In this document: positions 42,673-51,880 of the stretch, in pieces | Layout of the letters: each line of letters starts with the position of its first letter | How positions within the stretch are numbered: position 1 is the first letter of the stretch | From: an uncultured SAR86 cluster bacterium | GTDB lineage: Bacteria; Pseudomonadota; Gammaproteobacteria; Magnimaribacterales; D2472 | Assembly (NCBI GenBank): GCA_902605165.1 | Contig: CACLBJ010000005.1 | Location: 1-64,000, forward strand | Length of the DNA stretch: 64,000 nucleotides | Direction: 5' to 3' | Position numbers and translations under genes: made by a program | The notes under the pieces: generated by a model | What the model saw: only the letters and a program-made list of their open reading frames with translations | Told to the model about the DNA's origin: nothing | Databases searched by the model: none

Positions 42673-44671
42673 TTGGCGGTTCAGGCTTCTTTTTTGACTC
42701 CTTAACAATATCTTGTCTGCCAGTTATTTTTTTCGAAGTATCTTTTTTTATCGCAGGCTTCCTTGAAGGAGCTTTTTTTCGAGTATTATTTGGTCCAGCA
42801 TCAGATTTTGGTTTCCTGTGCATAGGTTTTGAAGGCTTTCTTGTATTCTTGGATTCAGAAGGCTTTCTTGTATTTTTCGATTCAGAAGGCTTTCTTTCAT
42901 TTTTGGATGTAGGAGGTTTTTTTGCATTCTTGGATGTTGGAGGCTTTCTATTAGGTCTCGATTTAGAAGCATTAGAATTTTTTTTCTTATAATTTCCTTT
43001 TTGAGTACGTCTCTTTTGCGGAGTTTTTTTCTTTGTTGACTTTTTTGGTTGCGGTGAAGCAGTTAAACTTTTAATCCAGCTTACAATGCCTCCACCAGAT
43101 TTGTGATTTTTCTTATGGTCAGTAGCATCTACCAATGGATTTAGTTTTGATCCAGATTTATTATCTCTCCAATCAGTATCAGGTTTAGGACTATCAGGAG
43201 TTAATTCATATGAAGATTTTTGCTTTACTTCTGAATCTTTAATTCTTACTACCTTGTAATATGGTCTTGATTTATATGGGTCAGCAATAATTAAGATTTT
43301 TACACCTGTAGAATCTTCTATACTCAGAATGTCTCTTCTTTTTTCATTTAGCAAGTAACTAGCAACATCAGCAGGAACATAAACCTGTATCTCTGCAGTG
43401 TTATCTTTAGCAACATCTTCACCGACAATTCTTAGTATAGATTGCCCTAATGATCTAGGCCCTCTAACTAAAACATGCTCTATGTCATATGTTTCATTTA
43501 ATGAAGGTTTAAGTCTTTGCCTTGAGACTTCGAGTAATCCAAATCTAGAAATACTTGCCATTTGGATTCTTGCTCTATCAGAAGAAACAGCTCTTCTAAA
43601 AGCATTTTCAACTTTTTTCTGTGATTCTTCGTTTAGCATATCAATAAAATCTATAACTATTAATCCACCAACATCTCTTAATCTTAACTGTCTAGCAATT
43701 TCTTTAGCAGATTCTAAGTTTGTTTTAAGAGCTGTCTCTTCAATATCTTTACCTTTAGTTGATCGAGCTGAATTAATATCAATAGTGGTCATAGCTTCAG
43801 TAGGGTCTATAACAATGGATCCTCCTGATGGGAGAGAAATTTCTCTTTGAAAAGCTAGCTCTATTTGTGATTCTATTTGATACCTATTGAATAGAGGGAT
43901 TTCTTCATCATATAGTTTTACCTTATCTTTTTGGTCAGGAATAACTAATTCAGCAAAATTTTTAGCTTCCTCAAATACAGATTTATCATCAACTAGGATT
44001 TCTTCAATATCATCTCGAAAAATATCTCTAAAGACTCGAACTATTAGCTTATCGTCTTTGTAAATTAATTGGGGTGAATCAGCAGAAGCTTGAGTTGCAT
44101 TGATATCATCCCATAAAGAAATCAAATAGCTTAGGTCATTTTGCAGTTCTTCAAATGATCTATCTATCCCAGCAGTTCGAATGATCACACTCATACCTTC
44201 AGGTATATCAAGTTTTGAGATTTGATTTTTTAGATCTTCTCTTTCGTCGCCCGTTATTCTTCTTGAGATACCACCTGATTTATCAGAATTAGCAATTAAA
44301 ACCATAAACCGGCCAGCTATGGATATCTGAGTTGATAAAGTTGCACCTTTAGTACCTCTTTCCTCTTTATTTATTTGAACAAGTATCTCCTGACCTTCTT
44401 TAAGAGTACATTCTGACTTACCCTGTGAATTTTTTTTGTAAAATTTTCTTGACAGCTCTCTTAATGGTAAAAAACCATGTCTGGCTGAACCAAAATCTAC
44501 AAAAGCAGCATTTAAGCTTTGCTCAATCCTAGAAACTGTTGCCTTGAAGATACTACCTTTATAAAGAACTCTATCAGTAACTTCTGTATCTAAATCAAAT
44601 AATTTTGCACCATCGACAAGTGCAACACGCAATTCGTCGTTATAAGAACTATTTATTAATATTCTTTTCAT
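42641..44671 (-). CDS. rne: Ribonuclease E/G, with short repeat-rich tail
   Basis: 676 residues from the ATG at 44671; a longer frame (to 44707) lies in the leader. N-terminal: MKRILINSSYNDELRVALVD, S1 domain (GSIFKATVSRIEQSLNAAFVDFG, GFLPLREL), RNase H-like and 5' sensor regions, catalytic site with the two Asp: MTTIDINSARSTKG and LIVIDFIDM. The zinc-link CPxC of E. coli RNase E is not present: HVLVRGPRSLGQSILR replaces the C-P-R-C-S-G segment. The C-terminal 170 residues are basic, low-complexity, with nine-residue repeats. An RNase E core with minimal degradosome-like RNA-binding tail. Confidence 0.94.
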   Translation of the reverse strand: MKRILINSSYNDELRVALVDGAKLFDLDTEVTDRVLYKGSIFKATVSRIEQSLNAAFVDFGSARHGFLPLRELSRKFYKKNSQGKSECTLKEGQEILVQINKEERGTKGATLSTQISIAGRFMVLIANSDKSGGISRRITGDEREDLKNQISKLDIPEGMSVIIRTAGIDRSFEELQNDLSYLISLWDDINATQASADSPQLIYKDDKLIVRVFRDIFRDDIEEILVDDKSVFEEAKNFAELVIPDQKDKVKLYDEEIPLFNRYQIESQIELAFQREISLPSGGSIVIDPTEAMTTIDINSARSTKGKDIEETALKTNLESAKEIARQLRLRDVGGLIVIDFIDMLNEESQKKVENAFRRAVSSDRARIQMASISRFGLLEVSRQRLKPSLNETYDIEHVLVRGPRSLGQSILRIVGEDVAKDNTAEIQVYVPADVASYLLNEKRRDILSIEDSTGVKILIIADPYKSRPYYKVVRIKDSEVKQKSSYELTPDSPKPDTDWRDNKSGSKLNPLVDATDHKKNHKSGGGIVSWIKSLTASPQPKKSTKKKTPQKRRTQKGNYKKKNSNASKSRPNRKPPTSKNAKKPPTSKNERKPSESKNTRKPSESKNTRKPSKPMHRKPKSDAGPNNTRKKAPSRKPAIKKDTSKKITGRQDIVKESKKKPEPPTRALNDPRDN
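42831..42951 (-). repeat. 27-bp tandem repeats in the RNase E tail
   Basis: Four and a half 27-bp units coding for nine residues each of the type SKNxRKPSE/T (for example ESKNTRKPS). The reverse complement units start at 42831, 42858, 42885, 42912 and 42939, with increasing sequence divergence. Such runs are prone to copy-number change. Confidence 0.85.
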
Positions 44672-44820
44672 ACTAACTCCTTTAGTTAAGGAGATAGTTA
44701 ATACCATTTAGGTTGTTATTAGAAAGTCTTACTCTTATTGCTTTCTAAACAGCTCGGGATGGAGAGCTGAAAGTAAAATTAGTATTTTTCTATCTCTGTT
44801 ATGTCGAACTATTCAACATA
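44672..44820 (-). promoter_or_regulatory. Structured leader of rne
   Basis: The region upstream of rne holds several possible hairpins: AGAAAG/CTTTCT (44721-44746), CAGCTC/GAGCTG with an 8-base loop (44750-44768), and TATGTCGAA-CTA-TTCAACATA (44800-44820, one mismatch, tRNA-like tight hairpin or operator). rne messages of other gammaproteobacteria have a structured 5' leader that RNase E cuts to regulate itself. Some of the repeat near 44800 may instead belong to a divergent operator shared with rluC. Confidence 0.5.
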
Positions 44821-44857
44821 AACTATAATTATTGTGTTTATCGTATATATATAATTT

Positions 44858-45772
44858 ATGTCTGTCAAAAATATAACCATAGATCATGATAATGAAGGAA
44901 GAAGGGTAGATAACTTTCTTTTTTCTAACTTTAAAAATATACCTAAATCAAAAATATATAAGGTTATTAGAAAAGGCGAAGTTAGAGTTAATTCAAAAAG
45001 AGTTAAACCGCATACAAAACTATCAGCAAATGATTTGATAAGAATACCACCAAATCTGGTTAATCAAGATAAGGTTATAGATATAAATACAAGCAAATAC
45101 GCTTATTTAAAAGACAGAGTGATATATGATGATGAAGATTTTCTTATCTACAATAAACCGTCTAATTATAGTGTTCATAGTGGAACAAAGAATGATCATG
45201 GTCTTATTGATATATTGCGAGCAGTTTTAAAGAATAATTCATTAAATCTTTGCCATAGACTGGATAAGGGAACATCTGGATGTTTAGTAATAGCTAAAAA
45301 CCAAAAATTTCTTGGTTTTTTCAATAAGCAACTTAAAAGAAGAGAAGTGAAAAAGATTTACCATGCCATAGTAAAAGACTATATTTCTTCAGAAATGCTC
45401 TTAGACGACATAATCGATACAAGAACTAAAGGATCATTTAAGAAAGTATCCTTCAACAAAGAAGGCAAAGAGGCGAAATCAATCTTAAAACCAATAAAAA
45501 GACTTGATAGTAGTTCATTGATAGAAATTAAAATTCTTACAGGAAGAACGCATCAAATAAGAGCACAATGTGAAAATATTAAAAATAACGTAGCTAATGA
45601 CAATAAATATGGATGCAAGGACTTTAATGCTCGTTTAAAGCAGTCAGGTGTTAAAAGATTAGGGCTTCATTCATCTGAAATATCTTTTTTAGATCTTGAG
45701 AATAAAAGAAATACTTTTGTTGCAGATTATGATGACGAGTTTAAAAAAATGTTAAGTTATTTGAACACTTAA
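44858..45772 (+). CDS. rluC: 23S rRNA pseudouridine synthase RluC/RluD family
   Basis: 304 residues. N-terminal S4 domain ([34 protein letters not shown]), then the RluA-type catalytic block [15 protein letters not shown] with the catalytic Asp in HRLD, and [16 protein letters not shown]. The location beside rne, head-to-head, is the rluC context in gammaproteobacteria. It modifies U955, U2504 and U2580 in E. coli numbering. Confidence 0.93.
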   Translation: MSVKNITIDHDNEGRRVDNFLFSNFKNIPKSKIYKVIRKGEVRVNSKRVKPHTKLSANDLIRIPPNLVNQDKVIDINTSKYAYLKDRVIYDDEDFLIYNKPSNYSVHSGTKNDHGLIDILRAVLKNNSLNLCHRLDKGTSGCLVIAKNQKFLGFFNKQLKRREVKKIYHAIVKDYISSEMLLDDIIDTRTKGSFKKVSFNKEGKEAKSILKPIKRLDSSSLIEIKILTGRTHQIRAQCENIKNNVANDNKYGCKDFNARLKQSGVKRLGLHSSEISFLDLENKRNTFVADYDDEFKKMLSYLNT

Positions 45773-45821
45773 TTACTATTCATTTAAGAATATATTTGTT
45801 AGGATACGCTTTTTTATAATT

Positions 45822-46025
45822 ATGGCTGTACAAAAGAGTAAAAAAACACGTTCAAGAATTGGCATGAGAAGATCTCATGACAAACTAAAGAACCTAACAT
45901 TGTCCACTGATCAAGTATCTGGTGAAAAACATTTGAGACATCAAATGACAAAGGATGGCTTTTATAAGGGAAGACTTGTAAAGGACTTAAGAAAACCAGT
46001 AAAAGAAGATCAAGAACAAGAGTAA
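45822..46025 (+). CDS. rpmF: 50S ribosomal protein L32
   Basis: 67 residues, highly basic. [22 protein letters not shown] is the L32 start; the usual CxxC zinc pair is absent, as in many gammaproteobacterial L32 of the C-minus type. The C-terminal acid tail (KEDQEQE) is unusual. Upstream the spacer has a short promoter-like AT stretch. fabD starts 3 bases after the stop. Confidence 0.92.
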   Translation: MAVQKSKKTRSRIGMRRSHDKLKNLTLSTDQVSGEKHLRHQMTKDGFYKGRLVKDLRKPVKEDQEQE

Positions 46026-46028
46026 GGA

Positions 46029-46946
46029 ATGAGCTCTATAGCTTGTGTATTCCCTGGTCAGGGTTCACAACATCCTGAAATGCTAAAAACCGATCTGGTA
46101 GATCAATCTTTTATCGATGAAAAGATTGAAATCGTTTCTCAAATACTCCAATCCGATGTTAGTAGTATTTTAGAGAATGAGTCACAACTAAACTTAACTT
46201 CTTTTACTCAACCACTTCTAGTTTTATCTTCTGCCATTTTTTCAGAAGCATATAAGAATTTATCTTTATCAGACCCCGCAGTAATAGCTGGTCACTCGCT
46301 TGGAGAATACTCAGCTTTGATGTTTGCAGAATCAATAACTTTTGAAGACGCCATAGGCATGACTCACCTCAGAGGTAAACTAATGCAACATTCTGAAGAG
46401 GGTAAAATGATGGCTATACTTGGCCTTGATTCTAAAACTATCGATGAAGCTTGCTCAAAGATTAATGAATCCCATAAAAGTGCTTACGTAGCTTCTGCAA
46501 ATTATAATTCTGTGAAACAGACTGTAATTGCTGGAAATATTGAAGGTATAGAGATAGCCAGAGATTTTCTACCAGAGATTGGGGCAAAAAGATGCATAGA
46601 ATTAAATGTGAGCATTGCTTCTCACACTAGGTTGATGACTGATGCAGCTAACGAATTTAATGAATCACTTCAAAAAATTAATTTTTCCGCACCAAGGTAT
46701 CCAATAATCCAAAATTATTCTGGTGAGATTGAAACAGATATATCTACAATAAAACAAAATCTCTTTAATCAGTTAACTAAGCCTGTACTTTGGACTAAAA
46801 CAATGGATAAAATTTCTCAGTCTGCATCATGTCTAATAGAAGTTGGTCCAAAAAATATTTTATGTGGTTTATCGAAGGGTTATGATTTATCAAGTATTCT
46901 TTATATAGCAGATCAAAATTTTAAAGGTAAGGTGCAAAATATATGA
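46029..46946 (+). CDS. fabD: Malonyl-CoA:ACP transacylase
   Basis: 305 residues. CVFPGQGSQHPEM at the N-terminus, the active Ser in AGHSLGEYSALMFA, QHSEEGKMMAI, and IELNVSIASHTRLM with the catalytic His. Loads malonate onto ACP for chain extension. It begins 3 bases after rpmF, where other gammaproteobacteria have plsX and fabH in between. Confidence 0.95.
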   Translation: MSSIACVFPGQGSQHPEMLKTDLVDQSFIDEKIEIVSQILQSDVSSILENESQLNLTSFTQPLLVLSSAIFSEAYKNLSLSDPAVIAGHSLGEYSALMFAESITFEDAIGMTHLRGKLMQHSEEGKMMAILGLDSKTIDEACSKINESHKSAYVASANYNSVKQTVIAGNIEGIEIARDFLPEIGAKRCIELNVSIASHTRLMTDAANEFNESLQKINFSAPRYPIIQNYSGEIETDISTIKQNLFNQLTKPVLWTKTMDKISQSASCLIEVGPKNILCGLSKGYDLSSILYIADQNFKGKVQNI

Positions 46947-47662
46947 ATAAGATTGTTCTAGTTACAGGCGCTTCAAGAGGAATCGGTCTTGAAGTAGCTA
47001 AACTTTTTTCAAAGGAAGGATATAAAGTAATTGGAACATCTCGAGGAGATTTTAACCTTGGTGACCTTATAGGGGACAGTAGTGCAATGTCTGTTCAGTT
47101 AGACTTAATGTCAAAAGAGAGCATAAACGATTTATTTGAAGTCCTAAAATCAAAAGATATTCTTCCATCAGTATTGATTAATAATGCAGGAATTACCAAA
47201 GATCAATTATTTCTAAGAATGAAAGATAAAGATTGGGACGAAGTTATAGAAACAAACTTAAATGGCTTATTTAGAGTTACTAAGGCTTTTATCAAACCCA
47301 TGGTAAAAAATAAATTTGGAAGAGTTATCAATATTTCATCAGTAGCTGGCCTTATGGGTAATTCTGGTCAAGTAAATTACTCTTCATCAAAGTCAGCTAT
47401 GGTTGGTTTTTCAAGATCTTTGGCTAAAGAGCTAGGATCCAGAAATATTACTTCAAACGTTGTTGCTCCTGGATTTATTGAGACTGATATGACAACATTT
47501 TTAAATGATGATGACAAAATTGAGGTTAGTAAGAATATACCAATGAAAAGATTTGGAACTGTTGAGGATGTAGCTAAATGTATAGTGTTCCTTGCTTCTG
47601 ATAATGCTAATTACATAACTGGCCAAATTATTTCTGTAGATGGAGGCTTATTTATGTATTAG
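46943..47662 (+). CDS. fabG: 3-oxoacyl-ACP reductase
   Basis: 239-residue SDR. NADP site VLVTGASRGIGLEVA; NNAGITKD; catalytic Ser-Tyr-Lys in NISSVAGLMGNSGQVNYSSSKSAM; and the FabG C-terminal ITGQIISVDGGLFMY. It reduces beta-ketoacyl-ACP. Overlaps fabD by 4 nt. Confidence 0.96.
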   Translation: MNKIVLVTGASRGIGLEVAKLFSKEGYKVIGTSRGDFNLGDLIGDSSAMSVQLDLMSKESINDLFEVLKSKDILPSVLINNAGITKDQLFLRMKDKDWDEVIETNLNGLFRVTKAFIKPMVKNKFGRVINISSVAGLMGNSGQVNYSSSKSAMVGFSRSLAKELGSRNITSNVVAPGFIETDMTTFLNDDDKIEVSKNIPMKRFGTVEDVAKCIVFLASDNANYITGQIISVDGGLFMY

Positions 47663-47691
47663 TTGGTATTTTTTAACTTGCACGTTAAAAT
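47663..47691 (+). promoter_or_regulatory. acpP promoter with an inverted repeat
   Basis: TTGGTA (47663-47668) and TAAAAT (47686-47691) are separated by 17 bases. Between and over the -10 lies TTTTAAC-TTGCAC-GTTAAAA (47671-47690), a perfect inverted repeat with 7-bp arms, located so that a bound regulator would block the promoter. The distance to the acpP ATG at 47719 is 27 bases. A fatty-acid-synthesis regulator is the obvious candidate; the site matches no motif I can name. Confidence 0.6.
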
Positions 47692-47718
47692 AACCAGACT
47701 TTCAATTGAGGTACTATT

Positions 47719-47958
47719 ATGGAAAGAAGTGAAATTGAAAAAACTGTTACTGGAATTGTTTGCGAACAACTTGGTGTCTCTGAGTCAGAAGTAAACACTG
47801 ATTCATCATTTGTTGATGATTTAGGTGCTGATTCTCTTGATACTGTTGAACTAGTAATGGCTTTGGAAGAAAAATTTGATCTTGAAATTGCTGACGAAGA
47901 TGCTGAAAAAATCTCAACAGTTCAAGAAGCTGTAGATTACATAGTCGAACACTCATAA
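47719..47958 (+). CDS. acpP: Acyl carrier protein
   Basis: 79 residues, acidic, four-helix. The phosphopantetheine attachment Ser is in [20 protein letters not shown] (DSL motif). Carries acyl chains through fatty-acid, lipid A and phospholipid synthesis. Preceded by its own promoter; 8 bases before fabF. Confidence 0.98.
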   Translation: MERSEIEKTVTGIVCEQLGVSESEVNTDSSFVDDLGADSLDTVELVMALEEKFDLEIADEDAEKISTVQEAVDYIVEHS

Positions 47959-47966
47959 CATCTTAG

Positions 47967-49190
47967 ATGCAACTTCCTCGAAGAGTTGTAGTTACTGGTA
48001 TGGGATTAATTTCTCCTTTAGGTAACTCTGTCAAAGAATCATGGTCTAACTGTATCAACGGATGTTCAGGAATTTCTGACAATATTGTAGATCTTGAAGA
48101 TATGCCAATTAAGGTTGGTGGAAGAATTCGAGATTTTGATCCAACTCAGTATATAGATTCCAAAGATATAAGACGTTTAGATACATTTGTTCAATATGGT
48201 GTATCTGCTGGTATTCAAGCAATAGAAGATGCTGGTTTAGATAATAATGTTAATAAAGATAGAGTTGGCTTAAACATAGGATCAGGAATTGGGGGCTTGG
48301 ATAGCATAGAAAAAAATAAAGATATTCTTAATAAAAAATCATTCAAGAGAGTATCACCATTTTTTGTCCCTGGATCAATAATCAATATGACACCTGGATA
48401 CTTAAGTATTATAAAGGGGTATACAGGTCCAAATTTATCTATTGTGACTGCATGCGCATCAAGTAATCACGCCATTGGAACTAGTGCAAGATTGATAGCA
48501 TACGGAGATGCAGATGTTATGGTTACTGGAGGTTCTGAAATGGCAACTACACCGTTGGGAGTTTCTGGTTTTCTTGCATCAAGAGCTTTAAGTAAATCTG
48601 ACGATCCGATGACTGCAAGCAGGCCCTGGGACAAAGATCGTGATGGTTTTGTTTTGTCAGATGGAGCCGCAATCCTAGTATTGGAAGAATATGAGCATGC
48701 TAAAAATCGCTCAGCAAATATATACGCAGAAGTTATAGGATTTGGTATGAGTTCTGATGCATATCATATGACTGCTCCATCAGAAGACGGAAGTGGTGCC
48801 TCATTGTCAATTTCTCGAGCAATATCAGATGCAGGTATTTCAGTAAATAATATTGATTATATAAATGCTCATGCAACATCTACACCTCTTGGTGATCTTG
48901 CTGAATGCAATGCAGTTAAATCTATTTTTGATTCACCACCGCCAATAAGCTCTACCAAATCCATGACAGGTCATACCTTGGGTGCGGCTGGAGCCGTAGA
49001 ATCAATATTTTCAATTTTGTCTATTGTTAATAATGTTTCTCCACCCACAATTAATTTAAATAATCCTGACGAAGGTTGTGATTTAGACTTTATACCAAAA
49101 GATGCTAGAGATATGAAAATAGATGTTTCGTTAAATAATTCATTTGGTTTTGGTGGAACTAATTCAACTCTTATATTTAAGTCTATCTAA
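47967..49190 (+). CDS. fabF: 3-oxoacyl-ACP synthase II
   Basis: 407 residues. Begins RRVVVTGMGLISPLGNSVKESW. Active site Cys in SIVTACASSNHAIG; His in INAHATSTPLGD and SMTGHTLGAAGA; FGFGGTNSTLIF at the end. Condenses malonyl-ACP with acyl-ACP. Since fabH is missing from the usual place, the initiating condensation must come from elsewhere. Confidence 0.97.
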   Translation: MQLPRRVVVTGMGLISPLGNSVKESWSNCINGCSGISDNIVDLEDMPIKVGGRIRDFDPTQYIDSKDIRRLDTFVQYGVSAGIQAIEDAGLDNNVNKDRVGLNIGSGIGGLDSIEKNKDILNKKSFKRVSPFFVPGSIINMTPGYLSIIKGYTGPNLSIVTACASSNHAIGTSARLIAYGDADVMVTGGSEMATTPLGVSGFLASRALSKSDDPMTASRPWDKDRDGFVLSDGAAILVLEEYEHAKNRSANIYAEVIGFGMSSDAYHMTAPSEDGSGASLSISRAISDAGISVNNIDYINAHATSTPLGDLAECNAVKSIFDSPPPISSTKSMTGHTLGAAGAVESIFSILSIVNNVSPPTINLNNPDEGCDLDFIPKDARDMKIDVSLNNSFGFGGTNSTLIFKSI

Positions 49191-50150
49191 TTGATAAAAT
49201 ATTTACCAAGACTAATCGTTATTCTTCTCTTAGCATCATTTACTCTCTATGGCTCATTAAAAAGCTTTTATAACAATAAAATAAAAATTGAGACATTCAC
49301 ATATGAAGTAAAACCTAACACTTCAATATTAGATTTATATGATGGAATATATGAGTCTAATAATTTATTTGAAAAATCACTATTTTTACTCGGAATTTAT
49401 CTTTTTGATTTTAGGACTATACAAGCTGGAGAATATTTAATAGATGATAATCTTTTTAAAGTACTTACTAAGATGAAGTTAGGAGAAACCATTACTTACA
49501 AATTTGTGATTAGTGATGGGACGAACAAGTTTGATTTAAGTTTATATATAGATAGCTTAAAACTTAATAATGATTGTGAAGATTTTTCATGTATTGACCT
49601 AGTTAATGATTCAATTGAAGGACTTCTTTTGCCCGACACATATTTTTTTAAAAGTAATACAAATTTATCCTTACTATTAAATAAATCATCGTCTGAACTA
49701 AAAACTTATGTAGACATGATTTGGAGAGATAAACCAATTGATAATCCTCTAAAGTCTAAATATGAGGGAATAATCCTTGCATCTATTATTGAAAAAGAAT
49801 CATCAAGCATTGATGAAAAAATGAAAATTGGAGGTGTATTTTTGAATAGACTTAAAATAAAAATGAGACTTCAGGCTGACCCAACAATAATTTATGGATT
49901 AATGCCAGATTTTAATGGAGATATTACAAAACAAGACTTAAGGGATAAGAATAACTTATATAATACTTATGTAATAGAAAGTCTTCCACCAACACCTATC
50001 TCAATGCCAACAAGATCATCACTTGATGCTGCAATAACGAATTCTCCAAATGAATATTTATTTTTTGTAGCAGATGGAAAAGGAAAACATATTTTTAGCA
50101 AAACTTACAATGAGCATTTAGAATATGTAAATCTTTATCAAAAAAAATGA
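49191..50150 (+). CDS. mltG: Endolytic murein transglycosylase MltG (YceG)
   Basis: 319 residues starting at TTG directly after the fabF stop. One N-terminal membrane helix (LPRLIVILLLASFTLYG), then a LysM-like region and the YceG catalytic domain: LASIIEKESSS (catalytic Glu) and RLQADPTIIYGL, ending LPPTPISMPTRSSLDAAI. It cleaves nascent glycan strands and ends their growth. Overlaps tmk by 4 nt. Confidence 0.93.
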   Translation: MIKYLPRLIVILLLASFTLYGSLKSFYNNKIKIETFTYEVKPNTSILDLYDGIYESNNLFEKSLFLLGIYLFDFRTIQAGEYLIDDNLFKVLTKMKLGETITYKFVISDGTNKFDLSLYIDSLKLNNDCEDFSCIDLVNDSIEGLLLPDTYFFKSNTNLSLLLNKSSSELKTYVDMIWRDKPIDNPLKSKYEGIILASIIEKESSSIDEKMKIGGVFLNRLKIKMRLQADPTIIYGLMPDFNGDITKQDLRDKNNLYNTYVIESLPPTPISMPTRSSLDAAITNSPNEYLFFVADGKGKHIFSKTYNEHLEYVNLYQKK

Positions 50151-50737
50151 AAATTATTAGCTTTGAAGGTATTGAAGGAGTAGGGAAGTCTACACAAATA
50201 GATTTACTTCATGATCACCTGTTAGATTCAGGAAAAAGTGTTAAAAAGTTCCGTGAACCAGGATCTACCATTCCGAGCGAGAAAATAAGAAATATTTTAC
50301 TGGATGCCGATCTGACTTTAACAAGTCAAACCGAGTTGTTGTTGATGTATGCCAGTAGATCGGAGTTGGTAGCTAATGAGATTTTATCAAATGAACATGA
50401 TTTTATTTTATTAGACAGATATTTTGATGCTTCAATGGCATATCAAGGGTATGGAAGAAATCTTGATAAAGATTTCATTAATTTATTAAGAGTTTTTATT
50501 AACGCTCCTGATCCTGATTTAACAATTCTGTTAGACATTGATCCAATCAAAGGATTTGAGAGAAAATCAGGAGATTCTATGGATAGAATTGAGTCATCTG
50601 GTTTGAAATTCTTTAATGATGTAAGGAATGGATATTTAGAATTAGCAGATAAATATCCAAGAATAAAGTGTATAGATGCAGAAAAAGATACCAATTCCAT
50701 TAGTTTGGAAATTATAAATCTAGTTAAAAACTTATAA
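50147..50737 (+). CDS. tmk: Thymidylate kinase
   Basis: 196 residues. P-loop SFEGIEGVGKSTQ, KKFREPGSTIPSEKIRNIL with the substrate Arg, the LLDRYFDASMAYQGYGR motif (DRY and lid), and LDIDPIKGFERK. dTMP to dTDP. One base before holB. Confidence 0.96.
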   Translation: MKIISFEGIEGVGKSTQIDLLHDHLLDSGKSVKKFREPGSTIPSEKIRNILLDADLTLTSQTELLLMYASRSELVANEILSNEHDFILLDRYFDASMAYQGYGRNLDKDFINLLRVFINAPDPDLTILLDIDPIKGFERKSGDSMDRIESSGLKFFNDVRNGYLELADKYPRIKCIDAEKDTNSISLEIINLVKNL

Positions 50738-50738
50738 G

Positions 50739-51650
50739 ATGAAAAATTACCCATGGATTGACGAAAAAATCTCCTCAATTGATTTAAGTAATCTGTCTCA
50801 TGCAATGATTATTGAAGGACAAGAGGGAGTTGGTAAAAACCAAATATGTCAGTATTTAATTAATGGCTTGTTAAGCGAAAAAAATAGCCAGAACTTAATT
50901 AAAAATAATTCACATCCAGATTTATTTTGCATTAATAGTGAAACACTAATTTCATATTTTCAAAGGGTGGATAAAGATAAACTAAGAAATAAAACAAAAA
51001 AAATTCCAGTAGGTTTTATCAGAGAGGCTATTGACTTCATAATGTTAAAGCCTGGTTTAAGTAAAAATAAGATTCTATTTATTGATGGTGCAGAAAATCT
51101 AACAATCAGTTCTCAAAATGCTCTCTTAAAGACTTTAGAAGAGCCCCCTCAAAATACTTACATAATTATTCAATCAAATAGATTCAAGTGCCTGAATCAA
51201 ACAATTTATAGTAGATGTCAACTTATACATTTCAACAATCTTTTACAGGACGAGCTTTATAGTTGGGCAGAAGATATTCTTCAAAACAAAAATGATAAAT
51301 CTGTAATACCGGCTTACATGACTCCTAAAAAAGTATCTCAACTTATTGAAGATGGCTCATTTGAAGATCTGAAAGTATTAAGTATTCACCTTAATAGTCT
51401 ATTTAATAAAGGAGTAGATGGAAAAGTAATAAGCGATATTATTGATCTAAATATAGATTTTAATGAAAAACTAAATTACATAATAGATTTTGCTTTATCA
51501 ATATCAAAAGAAGGTACCTCAGATATACATCCTGTAAGACTATCTGATTTCATACAGGAGCTTTCAAATTTTAGAGAAAACTTATTTGAGATAAATTCTT
51601 TAAATCAAAAATATACACTTAATCATTTACTCTTAAAAATACCTTGCTAG
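50739..51650 (+). CDS. holB: DNA polymerase III delta' subunit
   Basis: 303 residues. AAA+ fold with weak Walker A GQEGVGKNQICQYL (Lys then Asn rather than Ser/Thr), the NSHPDL motif, KILFIDGAENLTISSQNALLKTLEEPPQNTYIII (Walker B and SRC region), YSRCQLIHF (SRC). Clamp-loader subunit. The zinc-binding Cys cluster found in E. coli HolB is absent. Gene order tmk-holB is conserved. Confidence 0.92.
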   Translation: MKNYPWIDEKISSIDLSNLSHAMIIEGQEGVGKNQICQYLINGLLSEKNSQNLIKNNSHPDLFCINSETLISYFQRVDKDKLRNKTKKIPVGFIREAIDFIMLKPGLSKNKILFIDGAENLTISSQNALLKTLEEPPQNTYIIIQSNRFKCLNQTIYSRCQLIHFNNLLQDELYSWAEDILQNKNDKSVIPAYMTPKKVSQLIEDGSFEDLKVLSIHLNSLFNKGVDGKVISDIIDLNIDFNEKLNYIIDFALSISKEGTSDIHPVRLSDFIQELSNFRENLFEINSLNQKYTLNHLLLKIPC

Positions 51651-51653
51651 ATT

Positions 51654-51878
51654 ATGAAATTCTTAATTTTTACTAAATATAGATGTTCATATTGTGATCG
51701 AGCTAAAGTTTTAATTGAGCAAAAGGGCTATGAGTATGAATCAATTAATATTGAGGAAGATAATAATATAGACCTTCTTCTTGAAAAGAATAAGTATGCA
51801 AGAACAATGCCACAAATTTTTATTAATGATAAGCTTATTGGCGGTTATACAGATTTGGTCAAATATTTTGAGGAATAG
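51654..51878 (+). CDS. grxC: Dithiol glutaredoxin (GrxC-like)
   Basis: 74 residues. Thioredoxin-like start FLIFTKYRCSYCDRAKVLIEQKGY with CSYC active site and TMPQIFINDKLIGGYTDL (cis-Pro TMP). Uses glutathione to reduce ribonucleotide reductase or mixed disulfides. Sits 3 bases behind holB. Confidence 0.93.
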   Translation: MKFLIFTKYRCSYCDRAKVLIEQKGYEYESINIEEDNNIDLLLEKNKYARTMPQIFINDKLIGGYTDLVKYFEE

Positions 51879-51880
51879 AT

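Noticed and set aside
42748-42972. 74-codon frame in the rne tail
   Set aside because: Shifted reading of the 27-bp repeats; repeated composition only, no independent start signal.
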